Assembly (NCBI GenBank): GCA_951217055.1
Contig: OX578279.1
Span: forward strand, 76,089,631-76,153,630
Source of the DNA: Gerris lacustris
Lineage: Eukaryota > Arthropoda > Insecta > Hemiptera > Gerridae
DNA: 64,000 bases
Reading direction: 5' to 3'
The notes beneath the pieces are model-generated. The model was not told the DNA's origin. It saw nothing but the letters and a program-made list of their open reading frames with translations, and searched no databases. This document shows positions 44,843-55,240 of this stretch, piece after piece (within the stretch, counting starts at the first letter, position 1; each line of letters starts with the position of its first letter). Position numbers and translations under genes: made by a program.

Positions 44843-44861
44843 TTATATATATAAAGTTTTG
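44700..44861. repeat. Compound (TG)n/(CA)n/(TA)n microsatellite
   Basis: GTGTATGTGTG, CACACACACA and TATATA tracts follow one another, with an inverted pair TTACAAAACTTTA / TAAAGTTTTGTAA around the second TA tract. Confidence 0.9.
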
Positions 44862-44994
44862 TAAAACCTATTGATCAGGGACCCATGAAACGTATTATGG
44901 CCACAGTCCTGGCTCCAACTCCCGCCATGCCAGCGGCTCTATTTGCGATTTTTTTCCAATGGAAATTCGCTAAAAACTGGAGAAAAATAAAATA

Positions 44995-45085
44995 AATTGG
45001 GATAATAATATAATAAGGTATGAAAGCATAAAATCATTAAAGTTTACGAAATAGGACGCGAGGAAGCTATGTGCCACACTAATTG
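44995..45085 (+). repeat. Rep-A 3'-end fragment
   Basis: AAAGCATAAAATCATTAAAG and GCGAGGAAGCTATGTGCCAC are the last 90 bp of Rep-A. Confidence 0.75.
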
Positions 45086-45287
45086 GCTGAATATTATTGA
45101 ATCTGCCAAAATTGTTTTGATGTTAAGGCCCCTTTTTCTATTTATTCGTAGTTTTGAACTTTCATAGAGCACTGCTTCTGTTAATTTAATTCTTACAAGG
45201 CGAGATTAGCGAATCAACTTACCATGAAACTCTCCTTCCTTCACGCTTTTATAGATTTTTATACTGGTTTGTTAATCATCCCAAGTA

Positions 45288-45359
45288 GCCGTGATCGTAT
45301 AGTGGTTAGTACCTTGCGTTGTGGCCGCAATAACCCAGGTTCGAATCCTGGTCACGGCA
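45288..45359 (+). tRNA. tRNA-His (GTG)
   Basis: This is a 72-bp complete cloverleaf identical in every stem to the copies at 20416 and 54454. It has acceptor GCCGTGA/TCACGGC plus discriminator A, A box TATAGTGGTTAG, anticodon GTG and B box GGTTCGAATCC. A TTTTTT tract at about 45365 is a strong pol III terminator. It lies in the sense orientation in the large fry intron, about 1.36 kb upstream of the exon at 46719. The 3' flank (ATATAAATGG, ATAAAACAA) is partly shared with the copy at 54454, pointing to duplication of a unit larger than the gene. Expression is inferred from the intact promoter and terminator. Confidence 0.95.
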
Positions 45360-45507
45360 CTATACTTTTTTCTTTTATTTAGAAATACATATATAAATGG
45401 TATAAAACAACCCCTATTAATGCTTCTCGGGGATACTGATTAATTCCCCACCTTTTATTTTAAATGTGCCAAAATTATTTTTGATATTTTACATGAATAA
45501 TAGTTAT

Positions 45508-45650
45508 TTACGCACCAAGGGAGGAAAGTAAGTGATTGCACCCTGAGCGATGAAGTTGGTTCCTGAGGCGAAGCCGAGGCAACCATAACGTTCACTCGAG
45601 TTAATTATCGCGAGGGTGCAAGTGATTTTTACTCCCAAGGTACGTACTAG
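45508..45650. mobile_element. Short inverted-repeat MITE
   Basis: The left end TACGCACCAAGGGAG with GTGATTGCACCCT is matched by AGGGTGCAAGTGATTTTTAC and CTCCCAAGGTACGTA at the right, over about 33 bp. It is non-coding. Confidence 0.65.
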
Positions 45651-45651
45651 A

Positions 45652-46252
45652 TTTTACCTCCAGAAGGGAGAAAAAAATATGGAAAGATTTTAATTTTAAA
45701 TTTCGTTATTCAACAAAAAATACATAGGTTTGTATTTATTTTTTAAAAAATATAGTTAGATATAATATTAACATTTCTCTAAATAAGTTTAAACACGTTA
45801 GAATTAAATTATAGATAATAATTATTTGAATTTCAATGCTAAAATTAAATGGGAGAATCAGCTGGAAGCTGAGTCGTGTATTGAATGGTGTTGACAACTG
45901 ATGTATTTAAATATGGATCAGTTAATCTACATTTAGAAATTATGTTTCCACTTTTAACTTGTTTGTCTCTTTTACTGATGAATCATATAGCAACAGTTGG
46001 CGTTGTAGAGGTTACATGACATGTGTGAAAGATTTAGACATTAAACAAAAGTTAGTAAATGAAATGTGTATTAGCACCAACCTTATTTACTTGTGCTTTA
46101 TCTAGGGCAAAACTGGAGGGAATCATGAGAGTTCATGATTCCCTTCATTACTCCCTGTTTCACCCGACCGGGTGCAATGAGTAACTTGCCTCCCTGTAAA
46201 CTAGGGAGGAAAGTTCACTTTTTCTCCCCGCTGGAGGTAAAAGTATTAATTT
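45652..46252. mobile_element. TIR element, TTTACCTCCAG ends
   Basis: TTTACCTCCAGAAGGGAGAA at the left matches the complement of TTCTCCCCGCTGGAGGTAAA at the right. A perfect hairpin GGGAATCATGA/TCATGATTCCC (46118-46128 and 46133-46143, 4-nt loop) lies inside. It is non-coding and immediately adjoins the MITE at 45508. Confidence 0.65.
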
Positions 46253-46257
46253 AGCAA

Positions 46258-46677
46258 AATATAAAGAGCTCAGACGGTTGAAATTAATCTGGGACTATCT
46301 GCGGGCTATACTTTTTACAAACCATCCAAATTTAAAAAAAGTCAGATGAGTACTTTTGAAGATATAGGTGTAAATAAATGTACTTTTGTGCGCATGTGGA
46401 AGAAAAACAAATAAGCGTAGAACTTTGATATGTACATTGGACCAACAATGGGCTAATTGTGACCCATCATCCAAATCTTAATATATATCGGTCGAGTAGC
46501 TTTTAAGATATTATGTTGGTTCGCAAAAATTGAGCGACATATAGACACGGAACCAAAAATGTTTCCTGATGTCTGAAATAGATTTCTGTCTTGAGATTTT
46601 TGAAATTGTTGACATAAACTTTTTCGTTCTTCAGAACGATCACATAGCGTTCGTTGTTTTTGGTAAGCTCGGAAGCA
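46258..46677 (-). repeat. Rep-A copy, minus, 3' truncated
   Basis: It runs from AAAGAGCTCAGACGGTTGAA to GGTAAGCTCGGAAGC. It ends only 41 bp before the fry exon, so it lies within the splice-acceptor and branch-point neighbourhood. Confidence 0.8.
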
Positions 46678-46718
46678 AAATAACTTTTAAATCAAAAGTT
46701 TTGAACTTTGTGTTGCAG

Positions 46719-46864
46719 AGAGTATCCTTGCGACCACTACACAGCTATCATTAATGTGACCCTAATGAAAACTGGCTGCCCCAGGACTCATGAAACAGCT
46801 TTACAACTCCTGCAACTCCTTGACAAGCGCTTCTTCGAACCTGTCGGCCCACTTCCTGAACAAG
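46719..46864 (+). CDS. fry: Furry (fry) internal exon, 146 bp
   Basis: This is the next exon of Furry. The acceptor TGTTGCAG ends at 46718 and the donor GTATTT starts at 46865. The first base completes the Arg codon begun in the exon at 18787. The encoded sequence is [20 protein letters not shown] followed by [19 protein letters not shown] and EPVGPLPEQ. The exon ends with one base of the next codon (phase 1). The joined product runs [10 protein letters not shown] without a gap, as expected for the central MOR2-PAG1-type helical region of Furry, where a LMQIL/LLQLL helix follows a variable loop. The GCPRTHETA segment looks a little shorter than in my memory of other insect Furry proteins; I cannot check this. 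The Rep-A copy ending at 46677 sits just upstream. Confidence 0.87.
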
Positions 46865-47539
46865 GTATTTACAAGTTCTAGTTATTCTCTTTTCTATTTA
46901 TCCTTATAACAGGTTTTATATAAGTTATTATTTTTTAAGATTGTGCTTTAGGTTTTTTTAGTTCCAACATAATATAATAACTCGTATATTCTTGAATATA
47001 GATCTATAGACTCATCCGTTGACAGCTCTGTACAATATGATTACCTTTAGTATTATAGTATATGCGTCTTTCTTTATTAAATAACGTGGACTGAAAGTCC
47101 GCACGTTGATACTATCATCAGGGCATTAGGGCAATGTGTACTCCCATAGAAATGCCTCTGGCTTTAGCATAAAAGGTGAAACGTCGCGTCGTAAACATCT
47201 GAGATGCGTTCACGTCAGGGGAAGACACCTAGAATTTCATTAAAAAATAATTCACGGAAGCCTAAGCACTAGAATAGATTATAGCTTCTCTCAGTTTGTG
47301 GATATTCAAAGGTGACTTTCTGATTTCTTTTAAATTATAAAATTTATGAAATATCGGTGATACTGTTAATTAGGGTTTTGTAATTAATTGTTGCTGACAT
47401 TTTCTTGTATCAATATAGACGATTTCTTTGAAATTGGAATGAACGATATTCTGGCAGGTTTTCTAAATGACAATTGAACGAGCGTAGTAAATTCTTAATT
47501 TCAGAGAGTTGGGATTTGAAAAGTTTGTTTGATTGTCTA

Positions 47540-47975
47540 ACTCGAGTAAACATTAATCAATTTCGACGAAATTTGGCACATTTATGCTTCTCAGCATTTT
47601 TGAAAACTGTATAGTTTTTAGAAATTCCACACTAAATATTTTCAAGTTAGCGGCCAATATGGCGGACGACTAAAAAAAAAGTTTTAGTCAGCATAATTTG
47701 TTATACATAGTTTTAAAGGCCGTTAAGAGAAGGAAGAGAATATGTAACTAATAAAATGTTACACTTAATATTTTCAAGATGGCGGTCAATATGGCGGACG
47801 ACTAAACAAACAGTTTTTAGTCAGTATGACATGTTATACATCAATTTAAAGCTCTTGAAGTCTAGAAAAAGAATATCTAACAATTAAAATTTCACACATA
47901 ATATTTTCAAAATGGCGGCCAATATAAAGATAACTAAAAAAAAGTTTTATCTGCATGACATGTTATAAATCGTTT
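47540..47975 (+). repeat. Rep-L-derived tandem repeat, about 130-bp unit
   Basis: ATGGCGGACGACTAAA recurs at about 47658 and 47791, with a decayed third copy at about 47915. Each is preceded by TAATATTTTCAA and followed by a TTTTAGTCAG...ATGTTATACAT block. The unit corresponds to the GCCGCCAT region of Rep-L. Confidence 0.65.
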
Positions 47976-48004
47976 AAAGGCTAAAGATTATGTACAAATA
48001 CTGT

Positions 48005-48375
48005 ATAAAAAGGCGAGCCTGCATTCATTTTATTATTATGTACAAATACTTTTACAAGGCGAGCGTAGTGAGCCTGCAATCATTTTTATAAATAAAATAT
48101 TTACTACTAATGCTGTATAAACAGGCGAGCGTAGCGAGCCTCCAATAATATTATTAAATAAGGATAATGAAAAAAAGCTATATAAACAGGCGAGGGTAGC
48201 AAGCCTGCATTAATATTATTAACTGATTATGGAAAAATACTTTTACAACAGGCGAGCGTAGTGAGCCTGCAATCATTTTATTAAATAAAGATAATGAAAA
48301 AAAGCTATATAAAAAGGCGAGCGTAGCGAGCCTGCATCACTATTATTAACTAAAGATTATGGAAAAATATTTTTA
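48005..48375 (+). repeat. Minisatellite with palindromic GCGAGCGTAGCGAGC motif
   Basis: Six units of about 60-66 bp each carry GGCGAGCGTAGCGAGCCTGC or a variant, at about 48013, 48056, 48124, 48189, 48250 and 48316. AT-rich spacers (AATATTATTAA, GATTATGGAAAAATA) separate them. The CTCGCTACGCTCG palindrome also forms one end of Rep-C. Confidence 0.8.
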
Positions 48376-48487
48376 AATCAGAATATGAATTTTATAATTA
48401 ATTAACAATAAATAGTCGTTTAGACTTTAAAATTCTTGACTAATCTTATTTGAAAAAGAACACCCTAGTTTTATTAAATAATAGAAT

Positions 48488-48886
48488 TTGTAAATTCATC
48501 AACCGTTCAAGTTTTCCTTGTGTACTTGTGGTTATTTATTTTCTATAGTTAGTTAGTTTAGTGTAATTGTTCTGGCGATTTGTATTTTAAAACACTGCCG
48601 GCCTCCTTGAAACCATTTAACCAATTACATATAGTTTCTGCTTTCGGTACTTCAATGTCATACTGACGTCTGAAATTGCGCTGAATTGCCACAACAGACT
48701 TAGTTTTCACTAGCCAAATTACACACTGTTCTTTCTGCTGTGGATTTGCCATTGTACTGAACTCTATGGCGGCCACCCGCTGACTGGGGGCATCGTTTTC
48801 TCTCAACGGCTTGCTGGCTTACCAACTTTTGAAAATAAATAACCATAAGTACACGAGGAAAACTTAAACGATTGATGAATACAACT
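48488..48886 (-). mobile_element. Deleted transposon with about 55-bp TIRs
   Basis: TTCATCAACCGTTCAAGTTT with TCCTTGTGTACTTGTGG at the left is matched by the complement of the right end (CGAGGAAAACTTAAACGATT and GATGAATACAAC). The interior consists almost entirely of the DUF4817-type coding fragment on the minus strand. At about 0.4 kb it is an internally deleted, non-autonomous element. No clean target duplication was identified. Confidence 0.75.
48558..48752 (-). CDS. DUF4817-like transposon HTH protein, N-terminal fragment
   Basis: The open frame continues upstream to 48806, but the Met at 48752 is the likelier start because MANPQQKEQCVIWLVKTKS fits the family. The diagnostic pattern is QCVIWLVKTKSVVAIQRNFR, then YDIEVPKAETICNWLNGFKE and AGSVL. 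This is the helix-turn-helix domain annotated as DUF4817 in arthropods, found at the N-terminus of mariner-related transposases, where it would bind the terminal repeats. The catalytic DDE domain is absent: the frame stops after KSPEQLH and the terminal repeat follows. The fragment lies within 55-bp inverted repeats, so it is a deletion derivative. The frame is intact, which suggests a fairly young element, or that the truncated DNA-binding domain is still made; the latter is speculation. Confidence 0.75.
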   Translation of the reverse strand: MANPQQKEQCVIWLVKTKSVVAIQRNFRRQYDIEVPKAETICNWLNGFKEAGSVLKYKSPEQLH

Positions 48887-48937
48887 AAAGAAATTAGAAT
48901 CGTGTAATTTACTTATTATAAATTTTATTATTGGAAC

Positions 48938-49440
48938 GAAGTTCCTTATGGCTCGATCTGGAACCCGGGAGTGAATCCGAAAAAAACGACCGTCACAAAA
49001 CCAAGCGTCACGAAATCTACCGATGACGATAACTTGAGTAAAAGATGACCTAGTTAATGGAAATTTGGTACACATGTTCTTTTTACCAATGCCCAGGATG
49101 AGTTCGTGGGACAACGTTATCCTCCCAAGCGTTCACGCGCTACGCTCGCGTAAATGTAAGCTTTAAATATAAACTTAATCTATTTAATGAGACAAACAAC
49201 TTTTATAAATAATTTTTTTTAGTAAAATGAACACCCACACTGCCATGAAGTGATAAAAATCGCTAAATTTATTAAAGCGGACCTAAACGTTTAAAATAAA
49301 GAAAACAACGTTTGTACCGATATCTTATACGTTCTAACGTAACGATTTCAATAAAACTTCTTACACATCGTTTAAAGTACAATTGAAACAGGCATGTAAA
49401 ATTTCAACCTGATACAAGCAGACGTATTTGAGTAGGGAAG
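48938..49440 (-). repeat. Rep-M copy, minus
   Basis: It starts GGAACGAAGTTCCTTATGGC and carries CCCGGGAGTGAATCCG, AACGTAACGATTTCAATAAA and TACAATTGAAACAGGCATGT. It is the complement of 30216-30775. Confidence 0.8.
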
Positions 49441-50289
49441 AAATATATTTTAAATTAGTAGGCGGGGTAGGTAGAAAACAGTCCTATTTCCTACCAACTA
49501 CAACCATACTCTTTAACTATAAACTCATCATGATTATCTTTTTTCTCAATATTCAATACATATTTATATAATTTTTATCATAAATGATTTTTATCAAATA
49601 ATAATTATAATTTTATTTAGATTACATATTTATAGTAAGACGCTTGCTTTAATGGTACAAATAATGTTTTTCTTTTAATTTTGCCTTAACTCCGCTAGGT
49701 ACAAACAGTTATTTACTTTTAAGTTTGTTTCTTTACTAACTCCGCCATGCATAAGTAGGTAGCACCGTATACGTACTTAGCAGTGTGATTTTGTAATTTT
49801 AAATTTAATGAAAAATGTAAGGAACTTCGTTTCTACCTACTAGTTTTTTTAAAACTAGAGTTCTTTTTCAACCATCATGTATTAGATTTTATGGACCAAT
49901 TGCAATTACGTAACGAAGGTGTATTGTTGCTTTCCTGTAGTTAGAGTTTATATATGGCTTTCTCTGCTTGTAAGTTAGTTTTACACTTTTAATTAATATC
50001 CTTTACATAATTTTCTCAGTTGATTACATACTCCTCCTAAACGTAATTCGATTCTGAAAATATTGTTTAGAAATTTAATCATCTATACATAGGTATATGA
50101 TATAACATATTTTAATTTATATTTTAAGCCCGTTTAACGTTTTTCCAATAATCGAACATAATATATAGTTTATGAAGAACTCCTTTCTTGGAACATATCA
50201 AAATAATATATCAGGTATAACAAAGCATATTTCAAGCTACAATGACTTTTTTATGATGACTTACGTTCTTGTTGTACAAATTATTATAC
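49441..50289. other. Intron sequence, nothing recognised
   Basis: The first about 130 bp may be a Rep-C/M tail. The rest is unassigned. Confidence 0.5.
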
Positions 50290-50680
50290 TTTTTGTTTTT
50301 TTAATATTACTACGTTTTTATTAGCTTGCTTTCTTGTTTGTTTGTTTGTTTGTTTGTTTGTCCGGTACAAATCTGGCAATCGATTTCTTACTAACTTCCC
50401 GAATAGCTAGACATTTGAAACTTTTAGCATAGCTCAGAACACGATGACAATGCATTATTTCTATACTTTTAGCCATCTTTCAGCAAAATTTAATTGGTTT
50501 TCAGCAAATTTTGCTGGATGGAAGTGCAAATATATCGATGGCACGGTTTAGATTTGGTGTTGGGGAGATCCGTTGTACAAAGATTTGTCCTCTTACAGGT
50601 TTAAGATCAGCTCTCTAGATGGTTGTCATTTATGTGAAGTAAATAAATTCGGAACTATTTTTTTTTTTTTTTTTTTCACT
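50290..50680 (-). repeat. Rep-O copy, minus, 5' truncated
   Basis: It begins with GCTTGCTTTCTTGTTTGTTT, the complement of the (CAAA)n tail, and follows 32640-32150 in reverse (GATTTGGTGTTGGGGAGATC, GATGGTTGTCATTTATGTGA). It stops within the element. 5' truncation with tail retention is typical of LINE-type retrotransposition. Confidence 0.7.
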
Positions 50681-50817
50681 AACATTATATATTATATAAC
50701 AATAACAATTATATTATCAACATTACGTACGATTCAACAGAAAATTTAAAAACGTAGTATATAAAAAGTTCTTTTTATCTTGAAATTTTTTTATATATAC
50801 ATAATTTTAAATTGATA

Positions 50818-51215
50818 TTTTTGGAACGAAGTTCCTTATGGGTTCTTTATATAGCGTCTGAAGCCTAGGAGTGAATCCGAAAAAGAAGGCCGTCACGAAA
50901 TCTGCTGCTGACGATAACTAGAGTAAAAGATGACCGATTTAGTTGAAATTCGGTACACATGTTCATTTTACTAACACTGCTGTGGAGTGTTAAAGATCGC
51001 TAAATTTATTAAAGCGGGTCTAAACCTTTAAAATGGAGACAACAACGTTTTTATCGATATCTTACATCCTAACGTAACGATTTTGATAAAATTTCATACA
51101 CATCTTATAAAATACAATTGAAACAGGCATGTAAAATTTCAACTTGATTCAAGCAAAAGTTTTTGTGCTGTAAAGTGATATATTTTATAATATTTTAAAT
51201 GGACTAATATGCTGG
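50818..51215 (-). repeat. Rep-M copy, minus, internally deleted
   Basis: It starts TTTGGAACGAAGTTCCTTAT and ends with ATACAATTGAAACAGGCATG and a short tail. It lacks the central segment found in 48938-49440. Confidence 0.75.
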
Positions 51216-51341
51216 CGGAGTCTGAGGGAACAGTCGTGTTCCGTCACTACAACCGGGTGTCCCGCGACACCACATTTTTTTTTATTTTTTATTAATAAGA
51301 GTTTTCTGATTGTGATTGTGCTATTCTAGACCATATAAATC

Positions 51342-51848
51342 ATTTACTACGTTCACACATCGTTTTGGAAACGGTTTTGAAAACGATCCGCTAGTTCAAA
51401 ACGCTGTACGAACGGAGATCGACGGATCGTATCGGTTTAGATCCGATCCACCAAAAATACGTGATCGGAACGGGGGATCGAATTCAAAACGCTCGTGTGA
51501 ACAGGTCGTGGAGGGGATCGAGGTTTCAGGTTATTTTACTCTTTTCCACTTTTTAAGTTCTTTGTCTTCGAGAGCTTCCGTTTCTTTTTTTTTAACTGCA
51601 AAAACGTTTTTAAACAAAATTTAATACTATAAAGAACCTGTAAAAACTTTTAATAACTTGTAAATAACATGTAAAAATTCGCGGACATATTGGGTAACAA
51701 GAAAGAAGGTTTTACTCGTGACGTCACCGTTACGAGATTTCGAAAACAAATATTTCGATCACCTGTATTTTTTGTTGTACGAACGCGTATCGTTTTGAAA
51801 ACGAATTGGATCCGAAACGCTTTCAAAACGATGTGTGAACGTAGTAAT
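51342..51848. mobile_element. TIR MITE, CTACGTTCACACATCG ends
   Basis: TTACTACGTTCACACATCGT at 51342 is matched by ACGATGTGTGAACGTAGTAA ending at 51848. TA (or TTA/TAA) flanks suit Tc1/mariner or PIF/Harbinger. The interior has repeated GATCC/GGATC and AAACGATCC motifs. The plus-strand open frames here have no recognisable family. Confidence 0.8.
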
Positions 51849-52495
51849 TGTTCACTCCTTTACATGCTTTGTAGCCCTTGAATTCTTGATCTATTAGATG
51901 TTTCGGACAGGAAAACCGATATCCATTAATCTATTTGATTTCTCTTATCTATAACTCAGGACCATTATAATCATTGATTGATGATAACGTTAATTGTATT
52001 TATCTAAAATATTTATGGTATTAGCTAGGCTAATGTGCTTTTAGTGGTAGTAAACAAAGTCCCCACTTGGTTTCTTATCTCTATTGAGATTATTAATAAC
52101 AATATTTCATGTCGCGTTTATCACCAAAAATAACTTTCTTTATGTAATTTGAGGGCATGAAAATTAAAATTACACTTTTCTTGTAGGAAATTTTGTCAGA
52201 TTTACAACGATACCAAAAATTTTGTTTTTACTTTTATACTTTTTGGGCAATCAGTGATTTTTTGAGCAAAGGTATGCGATCTCAAAAAAAATAATAAAAT
52301 TTGACCTTGCGGGAAAACGGTTAAGAAGTTTTTTGTTGCCCCTGAGACGTAGAACAACCTACTTCATTTTTTCCCATATATCGCCAGTCACCCTGTTTAC
52401 ACATCTATATTTTGAATTTTTTAAAAAAAAACTTTACTTAATTTTTACTTAAATTTAATTCCACTTGTCCTTTAAAAGAGGTTTTTAGGGCCCAT
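51849..52495. other. Intron sequence, nothing recognised
   Basis: No repeat or gene could be assigned. Confidence 0.5.
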
Positions 52496-52499
52496 GTTA

Positions 52500-52580
52500 C
52501 CATATTTAAGTGTCCATGTCCAGTAAACAAGGGTGTCCATTATAGAGGGGTGTCCGTCCAGTAAGAGGGCTTTCACTGTA
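52500..52580 (-). mobile_element. Terminal fragment of a DNA transposon
   Basis: The minus strand starts CAGTGAAAGCCCTCTTACTG and continues GGACGGACACCCCTCTATAA. This resembles ends of DNA transposons beginning CAGTG. The partner end was not located. Confidence 0.4.
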
Positions 52581-52860
52581 TAAATTAATCTTGTCAAAGA
52601 GTTTTTTTATTTTGGAATAATACTTACTCAAAAACTTGATGTATAAAACAGGATGACGTAAAGAATAAAAAGACAAACATAATTAAAGTAAATTCTAGGG
52701 TAATGAAATTAAAGAATCCGTGTTGTCTAAGCCAGTCTTTTTATTTTTCCCTCTGCTTTAACGTGTCGGCTGGTTGCATGTTTTATCTTAGTAAACAATG
52801 CATTTTAATTTCATGGTCCAAAGACTAAGACTAGTGTAAAGGGGGTTAGAATAATTACTG

Positions 52861-52863
<3 letters not shown>

Positions 52864-52922
<59 letters not shown>
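52864..52922. repeat. (TA)n microsatellite
   Basis: About 29 TA units in otherwise unassigned intron (52581-53233). Confidence 0.95.
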
Positions 52923-52926
<4 letters not shown>

Positions 52927-53230
52927 TGTTTCATCCCTAGAATCTGACCGCTGGACTTGAGTTAGCGTTTATAGTTTCTGTGTTTTACCTCTTCTTTTAG
53001 ATTTTATTGTCAGCAAAAGGTTAAACCCTACGGGTTAATATGTTGTAAATGTCAGCTATATACTTTTTTCTTATTTTTCTTAAACCTTATCGATTCCTGT
53101 TTTAAAATCCTTTATATTAGTTTCGACTTTGTTTGTGAGTGGCTAACAGTCGTTTAATTGTTTAGACAGCTAATTTACCCTCTTCCAGTCATCCAATCAA
53201 GCTGAAACTTGAGAAACTATAGAATCTGTG

Positions 53231-53338
<108 letters not shown>

Positions 53339-53787
53339 AATGTTTCTACCACATTTTAATCATTGTTTTCTTCCATATGATTGTTTGTCTGTCTTTTCTA
53401 CGCTGACTCTGGATATTCCAGTTGAATGTTTCTCTCTCTAGCGGTATGTGACACGAAGTTTGCGTCCGATCTATTTACATTTTTTTATTTTATCTTTGTA
53501 TCCCCTGGCTTCTCTTATGTGTAAATTTAGAGCTCTTCGTTCGCTTTCAAAATATCCTGAAACGTTAGTTAATTAAACCCTTGAATTTCTCTGGAAATTG
53601 ATATTGTTCCAGCCAGGCTCCTTGACTATTAAGTAGGCTGATGTTATACTATTTTTAAATATCCTTTTTGCATATCTCACTGCTTTTCTAGACGGGCAAC
53701 ATTTGCATGAAGGCTTATCTAATTTGTTTTCATATATCTTCATTCTAAGTGTAACTATGGAAAGAATTCTAGTATTTAGGTTTATGT

Positions 53788-54147
53788 ATACAAACTACGA
53801 AAAGAAACCTTATATAACGGCTGTCTGTCTGTCCGTTGGCATGTTTCAATTCATAAACTACTATAGCTAGGAACATGAACTTCGGCACACAGGTGCATCT
53901 CGGCATTTGTAACAACTGTACACTTTTTGGAGTTTTCACACTTAATATTTCTAAGATGGCGGCCAATATGGCGGGCGATTAAAACAAGTTTTTAGGTCAC
54001 GAAGACATGTTATACATCAATTTAAAGGTCTTGAAGTATAGAAAAAGAATATGCAACTTGTAAATTTTCACACTTAATAGTTTTAACTTAATAGTACAGA
54101 AACCGGCGATTTTCGGCTCACGTACTTACGTGAAGCGCGCCTTACTT
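53788..54147 (+). repeat. Rep-L copy, plus
   Basis: AAGAAACCTTATATAACGGC, GGTGCATCTCGGCATTTGTA, AAGATGGCGGCCAATATGG and the end ACTTACGTGAAGCGCGCCTT are the complement of 1236-1627. Confidence 0.75.
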
Positions 54148-54453
54148 GATTTTTCTTTAAACATCGGCTGATTACGATTAAGTTTACTGGGTGGATGGAC
54201 AAGGTACTTTATCACTTATATTGGATATTGAATATCAGCCGCAGAACTTGCATACAATACGGCATACAATTGGAAACAATTTGACCGTATACAATATTTT
54301 ACTTAACTCCTCCTTGGAAAGGAATTTTGTGAGTTTCCTATGAGTAAACTGATTATATCAATTGACTCGGTTAGCAAATCATCTTACCGTGAAATTCATT
54401 CTTACTGCACGCTCTTGTACCTTCATGTACTCTTTGCATTATCATCTCAGGTA

Positions 54454-54525
54454 GCCGTGATCGTATAGTGGTTAGTACCTTGCGTTGTGGCCGCAATAAC
54501 CCAGGTTCGAATCCTGGTCACGGCA
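54454..54525 (+). tRNA. tRNA-His (GTG)
   Basis: This is a complete 72-bp cloverleaf, the same sequence as at 45288. It has acceptor GCCGTGA/TCACGGC with discriminator A, D-arm with TAGTGGTTAG, anticodon GTG, and T-arm CCAGGTTCGAATCCTGG. A TTTTT tract at 54532-54536 is a plausible pol III terminator. The 5' flank GCAAATCATCTTACCGTGAA and CACGCTCTTGTACCTTC is shared, in inverted form, with the copy at 20416, and the 3' flank with the copy at 45288. It lies in the sense orientation in the downstream fry intron. Three dispersed identical genes in one host gene's introns suggest recent segmental duplication or strong conservation. Expression is inferred, not shown. Confidence 0.95.
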
Positions 54526-54639
54526 CTATACTTTTTGCTATTTTTCAGAAATATATAAATGGAATAAAACAAACCCTAATTATGAGCTACTATCAAAATT
54601 AATGTTTACTCCCATCATAAAAATATTATCCAAAATCAG

Positions 54640-54793
54640 ACCGACTGGCTCGGGAACAAAAATGTTCCCTGATGTCTGAAACGGATTTCCGATTTTTTAA
54701 ATCGGAGACATAAATGTTTCGTTCTTCAGAATTGAAGTGACAAATATGTTTCGTTCACTTAGCTTCCGCTACCTTTGGTAAGTTCGAAAGCGA
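54640..54793 (-). repeat. Rep-A fragment, minus
   Basis: ATGTTCCCTGATGTCTGAAA and CTTCCGCTACCTTTGGTAAG are the 5' third of Rep-A. A short internal duplication of the GTTTCGTTC segment is visible. Confidence 0.7.
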
Positions 54794-54869
54794 AATTATC
54801 TCTTAAATATAGTTTTCTATGATTTTGATTAAACATTTTTGAATATATTTAATTTAAAATTCAAATCTC

Positions 54870-55240
54870 ATATTAAGGCTCTACCGCCCTTTGAGGTTAG
54901 GAAAAACAGTAAAATTAAAATTATACTGGTTCTAAGCAAGATATAAAAAATCAAATCACAGGCTTCATTCCTACTTTTAATTCTGCATAATTTGAGCCCT
55001 ATTTCAACTTCCTATGATAAATAGTACAGGAGCCATTTTAATACAACGAGTTTTATCGTTGTATTGAAATGGCGCCTGTACTATTTATCCTAGGAAGTTG
55101 AAATAGGGCTCAAATTGTGCAGAATTAAAATTAGGAATGAAGCCTGTGATCAGATTTTTGATATCTTGCTTAGAACCAATAAAATGTTCAATTTAATGAT
55201 TTTTCTAACCTCAAAGAGCGGTAGAGCCTTAATTCGTTTC
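54870..55240. repeat. Long imperfect palindrome, about 185-bp arms
   Basis: Left-arm blocks GGCTCTACCGCCCTTTGAGG, GGTTCTAAGCAAGATAT and AGGCTTCATTCCTA are each matched by their complements on the right, in reverse order. The centre is near 55046-55055. Confidence 0.8.

Larger units (their letters stand above)
18942..46718 (+). other. fry: fry intron, 27,777 bp
   Basis: It begins GTATGT and ends TTTGTGTTGCAG. It contains two of the three tRNA-His genes and most of the transposons in the window. No additional exon was seen within it, though very short exons cannot be excluded by eye. Confidence 0.8.

Noticed and set aside
18787..46864. Assigning the two exons to neurofibromin (NF1) rather than Furry
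   Set aside because: NF1 is also a giant helical-repeat protein, but the DRCYT...[13 protein letters not shown] and [10 protein letters not shown] patterns match Furry as I remember it. An alignment would settle this.
47100..47280. A further hammerhead at TCATCAG (47113) with GAAACGTCGCG downstream
   Set aside because: CUGAUGA and GAAA lie on opposite strands and no stem II joins them. The surrounding GGAAGCCTAAGCACTAG resembles the 40.1-kb fragment, but the core is missing.
48005..48375. CRISPR-like array of palindromic repeats
   Set aside because: The host is eukaryotic, spacers are similar AT-rich sequences rather than unique, and the unit spacing drifts. It is a minisatellite.
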